A DNA stretch of 33,216 nt from an uncultured Clostridiaceae bacterium (GTDB lineage Bacteria > Bacillota > Clostridia > Lachnospirales > Lachnospiraceae). Made by a program: the position numbers and the translations under genes. The notes beneath the pieces were generated by a model. The model ran no database searches and was not told where the DNA came from. It saw only the letters and a program-made list of their open reading frames with translations. The DNA is taken from assembly GCA_947177415.1 (NCBI GenBank), contig CAMWUK010000036.1:1-33216 (forward strand). Direction: 5' to 3'. This document shows, one piece after another, positions 6,380 through 13,895 of the stretch. The stretch's first letter is position 1. Each line of letters opens with the position of its first letter.

Positions 6380-7473
6380 TGGTAATGAGTAAAAAAGAAA
6401 GAAAAAAACGCTTACTTGCAGGGGTTAGGCGGTATGTTGGTTTTTTCCTGCTCATGGCTTTTATTATTACCTGCTGCATGAATCTTTTTTTAAATCTACT
6501 GGAACGAAACTTAGAGGTGTCTTTTACAGAGGATCATATCCGGCAGGCAGCCATTTTGACTTTTGGCAATGTGGTATTGCTGAGTTTGATATGTACTCTG
6601 GTTGATGGTCTGCGTCGCCGATACATGGTGGAGCGTCCGGTAAAAAGAATTATAGGTGCCGCTGAGAAAATCATGAATGGCGAGTTTTCCACGAGAATCG
6701 AGCCATTTGGCAACATTTACGATGAGGATGGATTTAATACCATCATTCAATATTTTAACAAGATGGCGGAGGAACTTTCAGGAATAGAAACACTACGTAC
6801 TGATTTTATTGCCAATGTGTCCCATGAACTGAAAACACCGCTGGCAGTTATGCAAAATTACGATACAATGCTGCAGAAACCGGGGCTTTCGGAGGAAAAA
6901 AGGCTGGAATATGCAAAAGCAATCACAGAATCATCCCGAAGGCAGGCGGATTTGATTACGAATATACTGAAATTGAACAGATTGGAAAATCAACAGATTT
7001 ACCCGAAACAGGAAACTTATAATCTTGGTGAGCAACTTTGTGAATGTCTTTTGAATTTTGAAAGTACATGGGAACAAAAAGACATTGAAATAGAAACGGA
7101 TATAGAAGAAGAAATATTTGTTAAGTCGGATGCCGAACTTCTTACACTTGTATGGAACAATTTGTTTTCCAATGCCTTAAAATTTACCCAACCGGGTGGA
7201 CAGGTTTCTTTGAAAATGAAGACGGACAAGGGTTTTGCCATTGTGCAGGTAAGCGATACAGGCTGCGGGATTAGTCCGGAGACCGGACAACATATTTTTG
7301 AAAAGTTCTATCAGGGAGATACCTCCCATTCCACACAAGGCAATGGTCTGGGGCTTGCTTTGGTGAAACGGGTAATAAATATTGTAGATGGGGATATATC
7401 GGTGCAGAGCGAAATTGGGAAAGGCAGCACTTTTACTGTAAGGATTAGGAGAAAAGAAAATGGCACAACTTAA
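6379..7473 (+). CDS. Membrane sensor histidine kinase
   Basis: A 364-residue kinase with two membrane helices (about 18-40 and 55-77), only a short extracytoplasmic loop, a HAMP-like linker (83-135), a HisKA domain with H149 (FIANVSHELKTPLAVM) and an HATPase domain (N box NLFSNALKF, G1 DTGCGIS, G2 GNGLGLALV). The tiny external loop means an intramembrane-sensing design, often used for cell-wall antibiotics with a membrane partner. TAATG overlap with the regulator shows translational coupling. A second ATG six bases on (6385) is an alternative start. It overlaps the next gene by 14 bp. Confidence 0.93.
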   Translation: MVMSKKERKKRLLAGVRRYVGFFLLMAFIITCCMNLFLNLLERNLEVSFTEDHIRQAAILTFGNVVLLSLICTLVDGLRRRYMVERPVKRIIGAAEKIMNGEFSTRIEPFGNIYDEDGFNTIIQYFNKMAEELSGIETLRTDFIANVSHELKTPLAVMQNYDTMLQKPGLSEEKRLEYAKAITESSRRQADLITNILKLNRLENQQIYPKQETYNLGEQLCECLLNFESTWEQKDIEIETDIEEEIFVKSDAELLTLVWNNLFSNALKFTQPGGQVSLKMKTDKGFAIVQVSDTGCGISPETGQHIFEKFYQGDTSHSTQGNGLGLALVKRVINIVDGDISVQSEIGKGSTFTVRIRRKENGTT

Positions 7474-8392
7474 ACAGATTCTGAAAAAAATATTTTTTCT
7501 GCCACCGCTACCCACAGTTCTGATTGCTGTGCCTTCTTTTGCGTTGGTAATTTTTATACTGGTAACGGAAAACGAAGGGGTCATTGCGTATCTGTCGTAT
7601 ATTATGTCCGCTTATGCTTTGGTCATTACCTGTACGGGTATACCCCATATGAACCGTTTCGTGAAGTCTGTCCGGGCAGGAATTGGGAAACATCCGTTGA
7701 TGGAGAAATTGTCAAATACTTCATTAGGTGCCCGGTTTCTGGGGGATGTAAGGTTTCGTACTGAGATTTCTCTTTATCTGGGCTTTTTTATCAATCTGCT
7801 TTATATTGTGATGAAAATGGCATCAGGAATTTATTATCACTCTGTATGGTTTATTTCTATTGCTATTTATTATATCTTGCTGGCGTTTATGCGGTTTTTA
7901 CTTTTCCGTCATGGGAAAACGAGAACGGCTGGGAATTATCTGGAAGCAGAGTTAAAACGTTACCGCATGTGTGGCATTCTATTACTGTTAATGAATCAGG
8001 CGTTGGCCGGAATTGTTGCTTTTATGGTATACCAAAACAAAAGTTATGATTATCCGGGACTTTTGATTTATGCAATGGCAGCATATTCTTTTTACTGTGT
8101 AATCATTGCAAGTGTGAATGTCGTTAAGTTCCGCAGACATGGAAGCCCTGTTTTGTCGGCTGCAAAAGTGATCAGTCTTGTATCTGCAATGGTGTCCATC
8201 CTGTCACTGGAAACAGCTATGGTTACCCGGTTTGGGGATAAAGATGATTTTTCATTCCGGCAGACCATGACAGGTGCGACAGGGGGCGGAGTCTGTACAC
8301 TTGTATTGGGTATCGCTGTGTTTATGATTGTAAAGTCTTCATTGCAGCTAAAGAAAATTAACACTACAGAAACAAACAATAATTATTTTTAA
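7460..8392 (+). CDS. Polytopic membrane protein (about six helices) of the two-component operon
   Basis: A 310-residue hydrophobic protein with helices near 21-38, 42-60, 102-122, 127-148, 170-190 and 200-222, plus two more hydrophobic stretches near 235-255 and 275-295. There is no signal peptide cleavage site and no transporter ATPase partner nearby. The first ATG overlaps the end of the kinase gene, so the three genes are coupled. I recognise no family-level motif. The operon position suggests it is a sensor partner or output of the kinase, but that is inference. Confidence 0.85.
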   Translation: MAQLKQILKKIFFLPPLPTVLIAVPSFALVIFILVTENEGVIAYLSYIMSAYALVITCTGIPHMNRFVKSVRAGIGKHPLMEKLSNTSLGARFLGDVRFRTEISLYLGFFINLLYIVMKMASGIYYHSVWFISIAIYYILLAFMRFLLFRHGKTRTAGNYLEAELKRYRMCGILLLLMNQALAGIVAFMVYQNKSYDYPGLLIYAMAAYSFYCVIIASVNVVKFRRHGSPVLSAAKVISLVSAMVSILSLETAMVTRFGDKDDFSFRQTMTGATGGGVCTLVLGIAVFMIVKSSLQLKKINTTETNNNYF

Positions 8393-8439
8393 AATAAATA
8401 AGGGGTAAACTTTATTTCATAAGGAAAGGAGCGATTAGA

Positions 8440-8820
8440 ATGGAAAGGAAAAACGAAGTTTTCAGTTATACTTATTCTGCTTCACAGCAGGCTGAAATAA
8501 AGAGTATCTGTGAAAAGTATATGCCGCCTACGGAGGAAGAAGATAAAATGGAACGGCTACGGAGACTGGACCGGAGTGTAACGAAAACTGGTACAGCCAT
8601 TTCCATCATTGTGGGAATCATAAGCACTTTAGTTTTTGGGATTGGCATGTGCTGTACGATGGTGTGGAAGGGACTGATGCTTCCTGGTATCATTATTGGT
8701 GTAGTGGGAATTATTGGGATTGTTTCCGCATATCCGATCTATATTCATGTTACAAAAAAACAGAGGGAAAAGGTGGCACCAGAAATCATAAAGTTATCAG
8801 ATGAGTTAATGAAGTATTAA
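8440..8820 (+). CDS. Small membrane protein, relative of the 4751-5122 product
   Basis: A 126-residue protein with a charged N-terminal half (1-50, helix-rich) and two membrane helices. The stretch GIGMCCTMVWKGLMLPGIII followed by GVVGI closely matches the second half of the 123-residue protein at 4751. AAGGAAAGGAG precedes the start. It is the last gene of the two-component unit, 47 bp after the previous gene. Having two relatives at the two ends of the sensor cluster suggests a shared role, perhaps as regulon members that protect the membrane. Function unproven. Confidence 0.8.
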   Translation: MERKNEVFSYTYSASQQAEIKSICEKYMPPTEEEDKMERLRRLDRSVTKTGTAISIIVGIISTLVFGIGMCCTMVWKGLMLPGIIIGVVGIIGIVSAYPIYIHVTKKQREKVAPEIIKLSDELMKY

Positions 8821-8824
8821 AAAG

Positions 8825-8863
8825 AATAAGTTTGTAAGTCATTTTCTTGCTTACAAACTTATT
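8825..8863 (+). terminator. Strong hairpin after the two-component operon, without a T-tract
   Basis: AATAAGTTTGTAAG (8825-8838) and CTTACAAACTTATT (8850-8863) form a perfect 14-bp stem with an 11-base loop. The absence of a following T-run makes simple intrinsic termination less certain. Confidence 0.5.
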
Positions 8864-8896
8864 ATACGAAGAGATGTACCATGCAGACAAAAAGAA

Positions 8897-9225
8897 ATGC
8901 TACAAACATTATTATGGGTGTGGAAAAGTACAGGAGAAAAGAGGGGATTTGCCAATGTTTGCGACATGAACCGTGGCAGTCTGAATAACAAATACAAGGT
9001 TGGAGCTTCTGTGGTGGCACTTCGAAGAGGTGGGGCATTATCAGCAGTAGATGTCATGAATCACTTTTTTATGAATCAGGAGATGATTATAGTAGGTTCC
9101 ATATACTGGAATATGGTGTATGGCCAGATGCCGGGGGTGTGCTGAAGGATGAGGAAGGGCTCAAGAATATGCAGAATCTCAATGAGAATATGGCTTATGT
9201 ACTGCACAAATTAAACGGTGTGTAA
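8897..9225 (+). pseudogene. Frameshifted, 5'-truncated NADPH-dependent FMN reductase
   Basis: From about 8945 the frame gives GFANVCDMNRGSLNNKYKVG and ASVVALRRGGALSAVDVMNH, the C-terminal half of a flavodoxin-fold FMN reductase (RRGG loop, then IIVGSIYWNMVYGQMPG). The frame is lost at a run of five G (9133-9137). In the next frame the protein continues VLKDEEGLKNMQNLNENMAY and VLHKLNGV to TAA at 9225. The N-terminal FMN-binding half is missing and no ribosome site is present. Confidence 0.8.
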
Positions 9226-9239
9226 GAAAGGCTGCTGTA

Positions 9240-9290
9240 GGAAAATATAATACTGTGGTGTTAGCGTTTCCCATCTGGCTTGCGTACCAC
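9240..9290 (+). pseudogene. Flavodoxin fragment
   Basis: This short stretch reads GKYNTVVLAFPIWLAYH. It parallels the KYNIVMLAYPIWWGQ segment of the flavodoxin domain encoded near 15875-15920. Only this piece survives, with stops on either side, so it is the remains of a lost Flavodoxin_4 gene. Confidence 0.55.
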
Positions 9291-9301
9291 AATTTGATAC
9301 A

Positions 9302-9337
9302 ATGCACCCAAGCATGAGTTTGGGTGCATTTCTTTTA
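9302..9337 (+). terminator. Rho-independent terminator
   Basis: ATGCACCCAA (9302-9311) pairs with TTGGGTGCAT (9320-9329) and is followed by TTCTTTT. It overlaps the 3' end of the recombinase remnant on the other strand. Confidence 0.75.
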
Positions 9338-9520
9338 TATCCTGTTCAAGAAATACAAGCATGAATAAGAGTGCTTTGGTTCGTCTTTCTTTTCTTCTGT
9401 CATAAGAGCAACCGTGATTCCATTCTCTTTAAGATACTTATTTTTGAGTCCATCGCTGACTGTTGCAAAAATCATTGTTACCTCAATAGAGGAATGTCCG
9501 AGAAAGTTTTTTATTACTGG
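9335..9520 (-). pseudogene. C-terminal remnant of a tyrosine recombinase (XerD/phage-integrase type)
   Basis: The minus strand encodes QVPLPVIKNFLGHSSIEVTM then IFATVSDGLKNKYLKENGIT, ending LNRI and TAA at 9335-9337. FLGHSSIEVTM is the C-terminal box that precedes the catalytic Tyr of integrases, but the Tyr position holds Phe (MIFA where MIYA is usual). A TGA stop lies just upstream in frame and no N-terminal part is present. It is a dead leftover, showing that an integrating element once sat here. Confidence 0.7.
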
Positions 9521-9647
9521 AAGTGGGACCTGTCACCATGACTGGAAAAAGGGAACTTTCCACCTTAAGAGAAGCTATGGCAGAAAAGGGAATATTTATT
9601 TAAAAATTGAGGTGAATTGTATTTTCAGAAAAAAGTTAAAAGATATA

Positions 9648-9676
9648 TTGACATTATGTCAGAATAGACGTATGAT
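9648..9676 (+). promoter_or_regulatory. Promoter of the flavin-reductase/TetR redox operon
   Basis: TTGACA (9648-9653), 17-bp spacer, TATGAT (9671-9676). The predicted start of transcription is near 9683-9685, about 41 bases before the first gene. Confidence 0.8.
9649..9661. promoter_or_regulatory. Palindromic operator 1, probable TetR-family site
   Basis: TGACATTATGTCA is a perfect 13-base palindrome overlapping the -35 box. It is followed by GAATA, as is operator 2. Confidence 0.7.
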
Positions 9677-9684
9677 AATGTTAC

Positions 9685-9697
9685 TGACACAATGTCA
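9685..9697. promoter_or_regulatory. Palindromic operator 2, probable TetR-family site
   Basis: TGACACAATGTCA has perfect 5-base arms around three bases and covers the predicted transcription start. Its centre is 36 bp from operator 1. Together they bracket the -10 box, an arrangement suited to repression by the TetR protein encoded as the second gene. Confidence 0.7.
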
Positions 9698-9725
9698 GAA
9701 TAAGAATGATGAGAGGATGGTTGGC

Positions 9726-10283
9726 ATGAAGAAGAATATTGGTTCACAACTGGCATTATATCCAATGCCGGTTACCGTAATTGGAGCGATGAATGGAGAG
9801 GTACCTACATGGACATTGGTGGCACATGTTGGGATACTGGGGCATGACAGGGTTCTTGTCAGTCTTGCAGAACCACATTATATTAACGGAATCATAAAGC
9901 AGGGACGGAAACTATCCATCAATATTGTAGATGAAGGGATTTTGTCGGAAGCGGATTATGCAGGTTCCGTGAGTGGGACAAAGACAGACAAAGGGGAATT
10001 ATTTGAATTTGAAGTGGGAGAGGCAGGAGCACCAATTATTACAAAAGCTCCCCTTGTCATGGAGTGTTCTGTTGAGGATATTTATCAGACACCCAATTTT
10101 GAAAGTTTTATTTGTACCATAGACAATACTTATGTGGAGGAAGAACATCTCAATGAGGAAGGAAAAGTGAATTACAAGACCTTAAAGCCTGTGCTTTTTG
10201 AATTTCCAACTTATGAATACTTAAAGACGGGAGATGTGTTGGGGAAATGCCTTTCTTTCAAAAAAGATGAAGGAGAGGAATAA
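9726..10283 (+). CDS. Flavin reductase family protein (DIM6/NTAB type)
   Basis: A 185-residue FMN-binding split-barrel protein (MKKNIGSQLALYPMPVTVIG, then ..VPTWTLVAHVG..). The family reduces flavin with NAD(P)H or uses bound FMN for reduction of small molecules. ATG 9726 is chosen because GAGAGGATGG lies just upstream and the consensus promoter (9648-9676) lies inside the longer open frame that begins near 9414. It is the first gene of the TetR-controlled redox operon, 37 bp before the regulator start. No signal peptide, so cytosolic. Substrate unknown. Confidence 0.88.
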   Translation: MKKNIGSQLALYPMPVTVIGAMNGEVPTWTLVAHVGILGHDRVLVSLAEPHYINGIIKQGRKLSINIVDEGILSEADYAGSVSGTKTDKGELFEFEVGEAGAPIITKAPLVMECSVEDIYQTPNFESFICTIDNTYVEEEHLNEEGKVNYKTLKPVLFEFPTYEYLKTGDVLGKCLSFKKDEGEE

Positions 10284-10320
10284 AACAACAGCCAATACAA
10301 ATAAGAAAGAGGGAAAAGAA

Positions 10321-10950
10321 ATGCCAAAGGGATCGATTGAACTTACAAATGCAAGGAAAGAAGAAATTATTGCTGCCTGTGAGTTGCTCTATCAGACGAA
10401 AGGCTTCAAGGATATTACTATACAGGACATTGCAAAGGAAACATCCTTTACCCGTACTTCGATTTACAATTATTTTGAGACGAAGGAAGAAATCTTCATG
10501 GCTCTTTTGCAGAAAGAGTATGAAAGGTGGGTGGAGGAACTGGATAATGTTATTCAGAATCATGAGAGCATGGAGAGGGACGAAGTTGCAAAAACACTGG
10601 CTGTTTCTTTGGAAAACAGGGAGCTTCTTCTGAAACTGATGAGCATGAACCATTATGATATGGAGGAAAACAGCAGACTGGAGCGGGTAGTTGAATTTAA
10701 GGAGGCTTATGGTGCATCCATAAAGACAGTAGACCGTCTTTTACAAAAGTTTTGTTTAGATTTGTCAGACGGGGAGCGGCAGGATTTTATCTATTCCTTT
10801 TTCCCGTTTGTATATGGTATTTATCCATATACCAGAGTAACGGATAAGCAGAGGGAGGCAATGGAGAAGGCAGATGTGGGATATGTGTATCTGTCAATTT
10901 ATCAGATTGCATACACCTGTGCAAAAAAACTGTTGGAAAAAAACAGATAG
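10321..10950 (+). CDS. TetR/AcrR-family transcriptional regulator
   Basis: A 209-residue regulator. ATG 10321 follows AAGAGGGAAAAGAA; upstream codons of the longer frame overlap the flavin reductase gene. The N-terminal helix-turn-helix (RKEEIIAACELLYQTKGFKD then ITIQDIAKETSFTRTSIYNY) is a standard TetR_N domain at 10-60. The C-terminal half is helical and ligand-binding, closest in style to TetR_C 'YsiA-like' proteins, with several Tyr and Phe near 155-170. It probably binds the two TGACA..TGTCA palindromes at 9649 and 9685 and represses its own operon until an electrophile or quinone-like ligand binds (inference). Confidence 0.9.
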   Translation: MPKGSIELTNARKEEIIAACELLYQTKGFKDITIQDIAKETSFTRTSIYNYFETKEEIFMALLQKEYERWVEELDNVIQNHESMERDEVAKTLAVSLENRELLLKLMSMNHYDMEENSRLERVVEFKEAYGASIKTVDRLLQKFCLDLSDGERQDFIYSFFPFVYGIYPYTRVTDKQREAMEKADVGYVYLSIYQIAYTCAKKLLEKNR

Positions 10951-10962
10951 GAGGATTGCAGC

Positions 10963-11505
10963 ATGAGTACAACAATGAAGATTCTGATTTTAACAGGAAG
11001 TCCGCATAAACAGGGAACTTCCAACACGCTGGTACAGGAGTTTGTCAGAGGGGCAGAAGAAGCCGGACATCAGATAACCATTTATGATTGTGCCAGTGGA
11101 AATATCAATCCCTGTCTTGGATGTGACTGTTGTGGCATGAATGGGGATTGTGTCAGGAAGGATGATGGAAATGAAGTGCTGGCAAAACTTCTTGCTGCAG
11201 ATGCGGTTGTATTTGCAACCCCGGTTTATTATTTTGGTATGAGTGCCCAGTTAAAGATGATGATTGACCGTTTTTATGCCCGGAATGGGGCAATCACACG
11301 CAAGAAGATGAAAGCGGTGCTTATTGCAACAGCATGGAATGATGATGAGGTTGTGATGAAGGGAATTAAAACACATTTTGAGATTATTTTTGATTACCTG
11401 TCTTTTAAGAACCGGGGCATGATTCTGGCAAAGGGGGCAGGAACTGTGGGAATGATGCCGGAGCGTTATAAAACAGAGGCATATCAGCTTGGAAAATCCA
11501 TATAG
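10963..11505 (+). CDS. NADPH-dependent FMN reductase / iron-sulfur flavoprotein-like
   Basis: A 180-residue flavodoxin-fold protein. The N-terminal loop LTGSPHKQGTSNTLV is the FMN phosphate site, and TPVYYFGMSAQLKMMIDRFY is the second flavin loop. Cys51, Cys54, Cys57 and Cys63 (CLGCDCCGMNGDC) fit the compact CX2CX2CX5C pattern that binds a [4Fe-4S] centre in archaeal Isf. AGGAGGATTGCAGC precedes the ATG. It starts 12 bp after the TetR gene and is clearly co-transcribed. Expected role: cytosolic flavin-linked electron transfer or reduction of quinones or nitro compounds. Confidence 0.88.
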   Translation: MSTTMKILILTGSPHKQGTSNTLVQEFVRGAEEAGHQITIYDCASGNINPCLGCDCCGMNGDCVRKDDGNEVLAKLLAADAVVFATPVYYFGMSAQLKMMIDRFYARNGAITRKKMKAVLIATAWNDDEVVMKGIKTHFEIIFDYLSFKNRGMILAKGAGTVGMMPERYKTEAYQLGKSI

Positions 11506-11520
11506 CAAGGAGGTTTGTTT

Positions 11521-12558
11521 ATGAAGTATACAAAATTAGGTAATTCAGAATTAAATGTATCCTGTATTTGTATGGGATGTATGGGATTTGGCAATGCAAA
11601 AGAAGGACAGCACTCATGGACATTGGACGAGGAACATTCCAGAGAGATTATTAAGAGAGGGCTGGACTTGGGAGTGAATTTCTATGACACTGCCATTGGT
11701 TACCAGAGCGGTACCAGTGAACAGTATGTGGGAAGGGCACTTAGAGATTTTGCAAAACGTGATGAGGTCATTATTGCGACAAAATTTCTGCCGAGGACAC
11801 AGGAGGAAGTCGAGGCAGGTATATCCGGGCAGCAGCATATTGAAAAAATGATAAACAAGAGCCTTGAAAATCTTGGCATGGAATATGTTGACCTTTATAT
11901 CTATCATATGTGGGATTATCAGACACCGATTTATGATATTTTGGAGGGGCTCAATGCTGTTGTAAAGGCCGGAAAGGCACGTTATATTGGTATTTCCAAC
12001 TGTTATGCGTGGCAGCTTGCCAAAGCAAATGCACTGGCTGAAAAAGAAGGATTTGCAAAGTTTGTATCTGTGCAGGGGCATTATAATTTGATTTTCAGGG
12101 AAGAAGAGCACGAGATGGCTCCGTATTGTTATGAGGACAATATTGCCATGACGCCCTACAGTGCTTTAGCAAGCGGCAGGCTTGCCAAAAAGCCGGGAGA
12201 GGACAGTAAACGGATGCAGGAGGACAGTTATGCAAAGTTCAAATATGATGCGACAAAGGAACAGGATGGAGTAATTATAGGACGGGTACAGGAACTTGCG
12301 GAAAAACGTGATGTCAGCATGACAGAGATTTCTCTGGCATGGCTGCTTACGAAAGTGACTTCTCCGGTAGTGGGAGCAACGAAATTTCACCATATCGAGG
12401 GTGCGGCAAAGGCAGTGGAACTGGAACTGACGGAGGATGAAATCGCATATCTGGAAGAACCTTATGTGCCGCATGCCTTAGCAGGGGTGATGGCACAGAA
12501 CAAACCGGCAAATGCAAAGGAAAAGCATGTATGGTCAACGGGTAATCAAAAAATATAA
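11521..12558 (+). CDS. Aldo/keto reductase
   Basis: A 345-residue AKR-superfamily (beta/alpha)8 enzyme. ATG 11521 follows CAAGGAGG at good spacing. The catalytic tetrad is visible: D56 and Y61 (NFYDTAIGYQSG), K88 (IIATKF) and H129 (YIYHMWD). GISNCYAWQLAK and SVQGHYNLIFRE are the usual substrate/cofactor loops. Near the C-terminus SPVVGATKFHHIEGA replaces the common IPGS/IPKS loop. Cytosolic, expected to reduce aldehydes or ketones with NAD(P)H. It is the fourth gene of the operon, 15 bp after the FMN reductase. Confidence 0.93.
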   Translation: MKYTKLGNSELNVSCICMGCMGFGNAKEGQHSWTLDEEHSREIIKRGLDLGVNFYDTAIGYQSGTSEQYVGRALRDFAKRDEVIIATKFLPRTQEEVEAGISGQQHIEKMINKSLENLGMEYVDLYIYHMWDYQTPIYDILEGLNAVVKAGKARYIGISNCYAWQLAKANALAEKEGFAKFVSVQGHYNLIFREEEHEMAPYCYEDNIAMTPYSALASGRLAKKPGEDSKRMQEDSYAKFKYDATKEQDGVIIGRVQELAEKRDVSMTEISLAWLLTKVTSPVVGATKFHHIEGAAKAVELELTEDEIAYLEEPYVPHALAGVMAQNKPANAKEKHVWSTGNQKI

Positions 12559-12591
12559 ATGAATTGGAGGAAAATAAAACAGGAGGTTGCT

Positions 12592-13068
12592 ATGAGTAAA
12601 AAGTTAGTGGCATATTTCAGTGCCAGCGGAGTTACAAGAAAGGCAGCAGAAACACTAGCCGAGGCTGCAGGGGCAGATTTATATGAGATACGGGCAGAAA
12701 TACCTTATTCAAAGGCTGACCTAAATTGGAATAATAAAGCATCCCGAAGTTCTGTAGAAATGAATGATAAGTCATGCAGACCTGATTTATTGGACCATAA
12801 TGCAGAAGTGGAAATGTATGATTTGATTTTTCTTGGTTTCCCAATCTGGTGGTACACTGCACCGAGGATTATCAGCACTTTCTTGGAAAGTTACGACTTT
12901 GCCGGAAAGAAGATTGTTCTTTTTGCAACATCCGGTGGAAGTGGTTTTGGTAAAACGCTGGATGACTTGAAAGGCAGCATTTCTGAAAAGGTAACAATTA
13001 CAGAGGGCAGGATTTTGAATGGAAGGCAGACGAAGGAGTCACTTGCAGCGTGGGTTGAAAGTTTATAA
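12592..13068 (+). CDS. Flavodoxin (Flavodoxin_4 type), cytosolic
   Basis: A 158-residue protein. ATG 12592 is chosen because ACAGGAGGTTGCT precedes it. YFSASGVTRKAAETLA is the FMN phosphate loop, with Ala where the exported relatives have Cys. GFPIWWYTAPRIISTFLESY is the aromatic flavin loop, and FATSGGSGFGKT follows. It is the shorter cytosolic relative of the flavodoxin domains exported from 13896, 15496 and 17102; the segment around RIISTFLESYDF is common to it and the two fusion proteins. It probably carries electrons for the operon's reductases. Confidence 0.92.
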   Translation: MSKKLVAYFSASGVTRKAAETLAEAAGADLYEIRAEIPYSKADLNWNNKASRSSVEMNDKSCRPDLLDHNAEVEMYDLIFLGFPIWWYTAPRIISTFLESYDFAGKKIVLFATSGGSGFGKTLDDLKGSISEKVTITEGRILNGRQTKESLAAWVESL

Positions 13069-13090
13069 AAATTAACAGGAGGATATTAGT

Positions 13091-13849
13091 ATGAGTGAAA
13101 AGATAGTACAGACAGCAGGCAGAGAGAGCCTTGGAGAGTTTGCACCAATGTTTGCACATCTAAATGATGATGTGCTGTTTGGGGAAGTGTGGAATGAGGA
13201 CGCCATTCCGGTTAAAACAAAGTGTATCATTACGGTGGTATCTCTGATGGCATCCGGCATTACGGATTCCTCTCTTACTTATCATTTAGAAAATGCAAAA
13301 AAGCATGGAGTAACAAAAGAAGAAATAGCAGCAATTATTACCCATGCGACTATGTATGTGGGATGGCCGAAAGGATGGGCGGTATTCCGTCTGGCTAAGG
13401 ATGTATGGAATGAAGAAACAGCAGCATTGACAGAAAAGGAGAAATACCAGAACAGTATCTTTTTCCCAATCGGTGAGCCAAATGATGCTTTTGCAAAATA
13501 TTTTTTGGGACAGAGTTACCTTGCACCAGTGTCTGGTGAACAGGTTCCGGTTTTCAATGTGACATTTGAGCCGGGATGTCGGAATAACTGGCATATCCAT
13601 AAGGCAGAGAGCGGCGGTGGACAGATGTTAATCTGTGTCGGTGGCAGGGGATATTATCAGGAATGGGGAAAGGATGCAGTGGAGATGACACCGGGAAGTG
13701 TAATCAATATTCCGGCTAACGTAAAACACTGGCATGGTGCAGCTTCCGATTCATGGTTCTCCCATCTCGCTGTTGAGGTTCCCGGTGTAGAAACGGAAAA
13801 TGAGTGGTGTGAACCGGTTTCAGAGGAAGAATATGCTGCATTGAAATAA
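13091..13849 (+). CDS. Carboxymuconolactone decarboxylase-like/cupin fusion protein
   Basis: A 252-residue two-domain protein. Residues about 20-105 are an AhpD/CMD helical domain (KCIITVVSLMASG..; LENAKKHGVTKEEIAAIITH), but the AhpD CxxC pair is missing (Ser/Asp at that place), so it is not a peroxidase-type AhpD. Residues about 155-225 are a cupin with metal ligands H168 and H170 (NWHIHKAE) and a His near 213-215 (VKHWHG). AACAGGAGG precedes the ATG. It sits in the redox operon between two flavodoxin genes. Such fusions are common in these clusters; the reaction is not established. Confidence 0.88.
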   Translation: MSEKIVQTAGRESLGEFAPMFAHLNDDVLFGEVWNEDAIPVKTKCIITVVSLMASGITDSSLTYHLENAKKHGVTKEEIAAIITHATMYVGWPKGWAVFRLAKDVWNEETAALTEKEKYQNSIFFPIGEPNDAFAKYFLGQSYLAPVSGEQVPVFNVTFEPGCRNNWHIHKAESGGGQMLICVGGRGYYQEWGKDAVEMTPGSVINIPANVKHWHGAASDSWFSHLAVEVPGVETENEWCEPVSEEEYAALK

Positions 13850-13895
13850 AAGAAGGGCTTTTATTAGATAAAAGCAGAAAGAAGGAGGAAAGTAT

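Noticed and set aside
9414-9725. N-terminal extension of the flavin reductase frame
   Set aside because: It contains the operon promoter and operators and the antisense recombinase remnant; the family start and ribosome site are at 9726.
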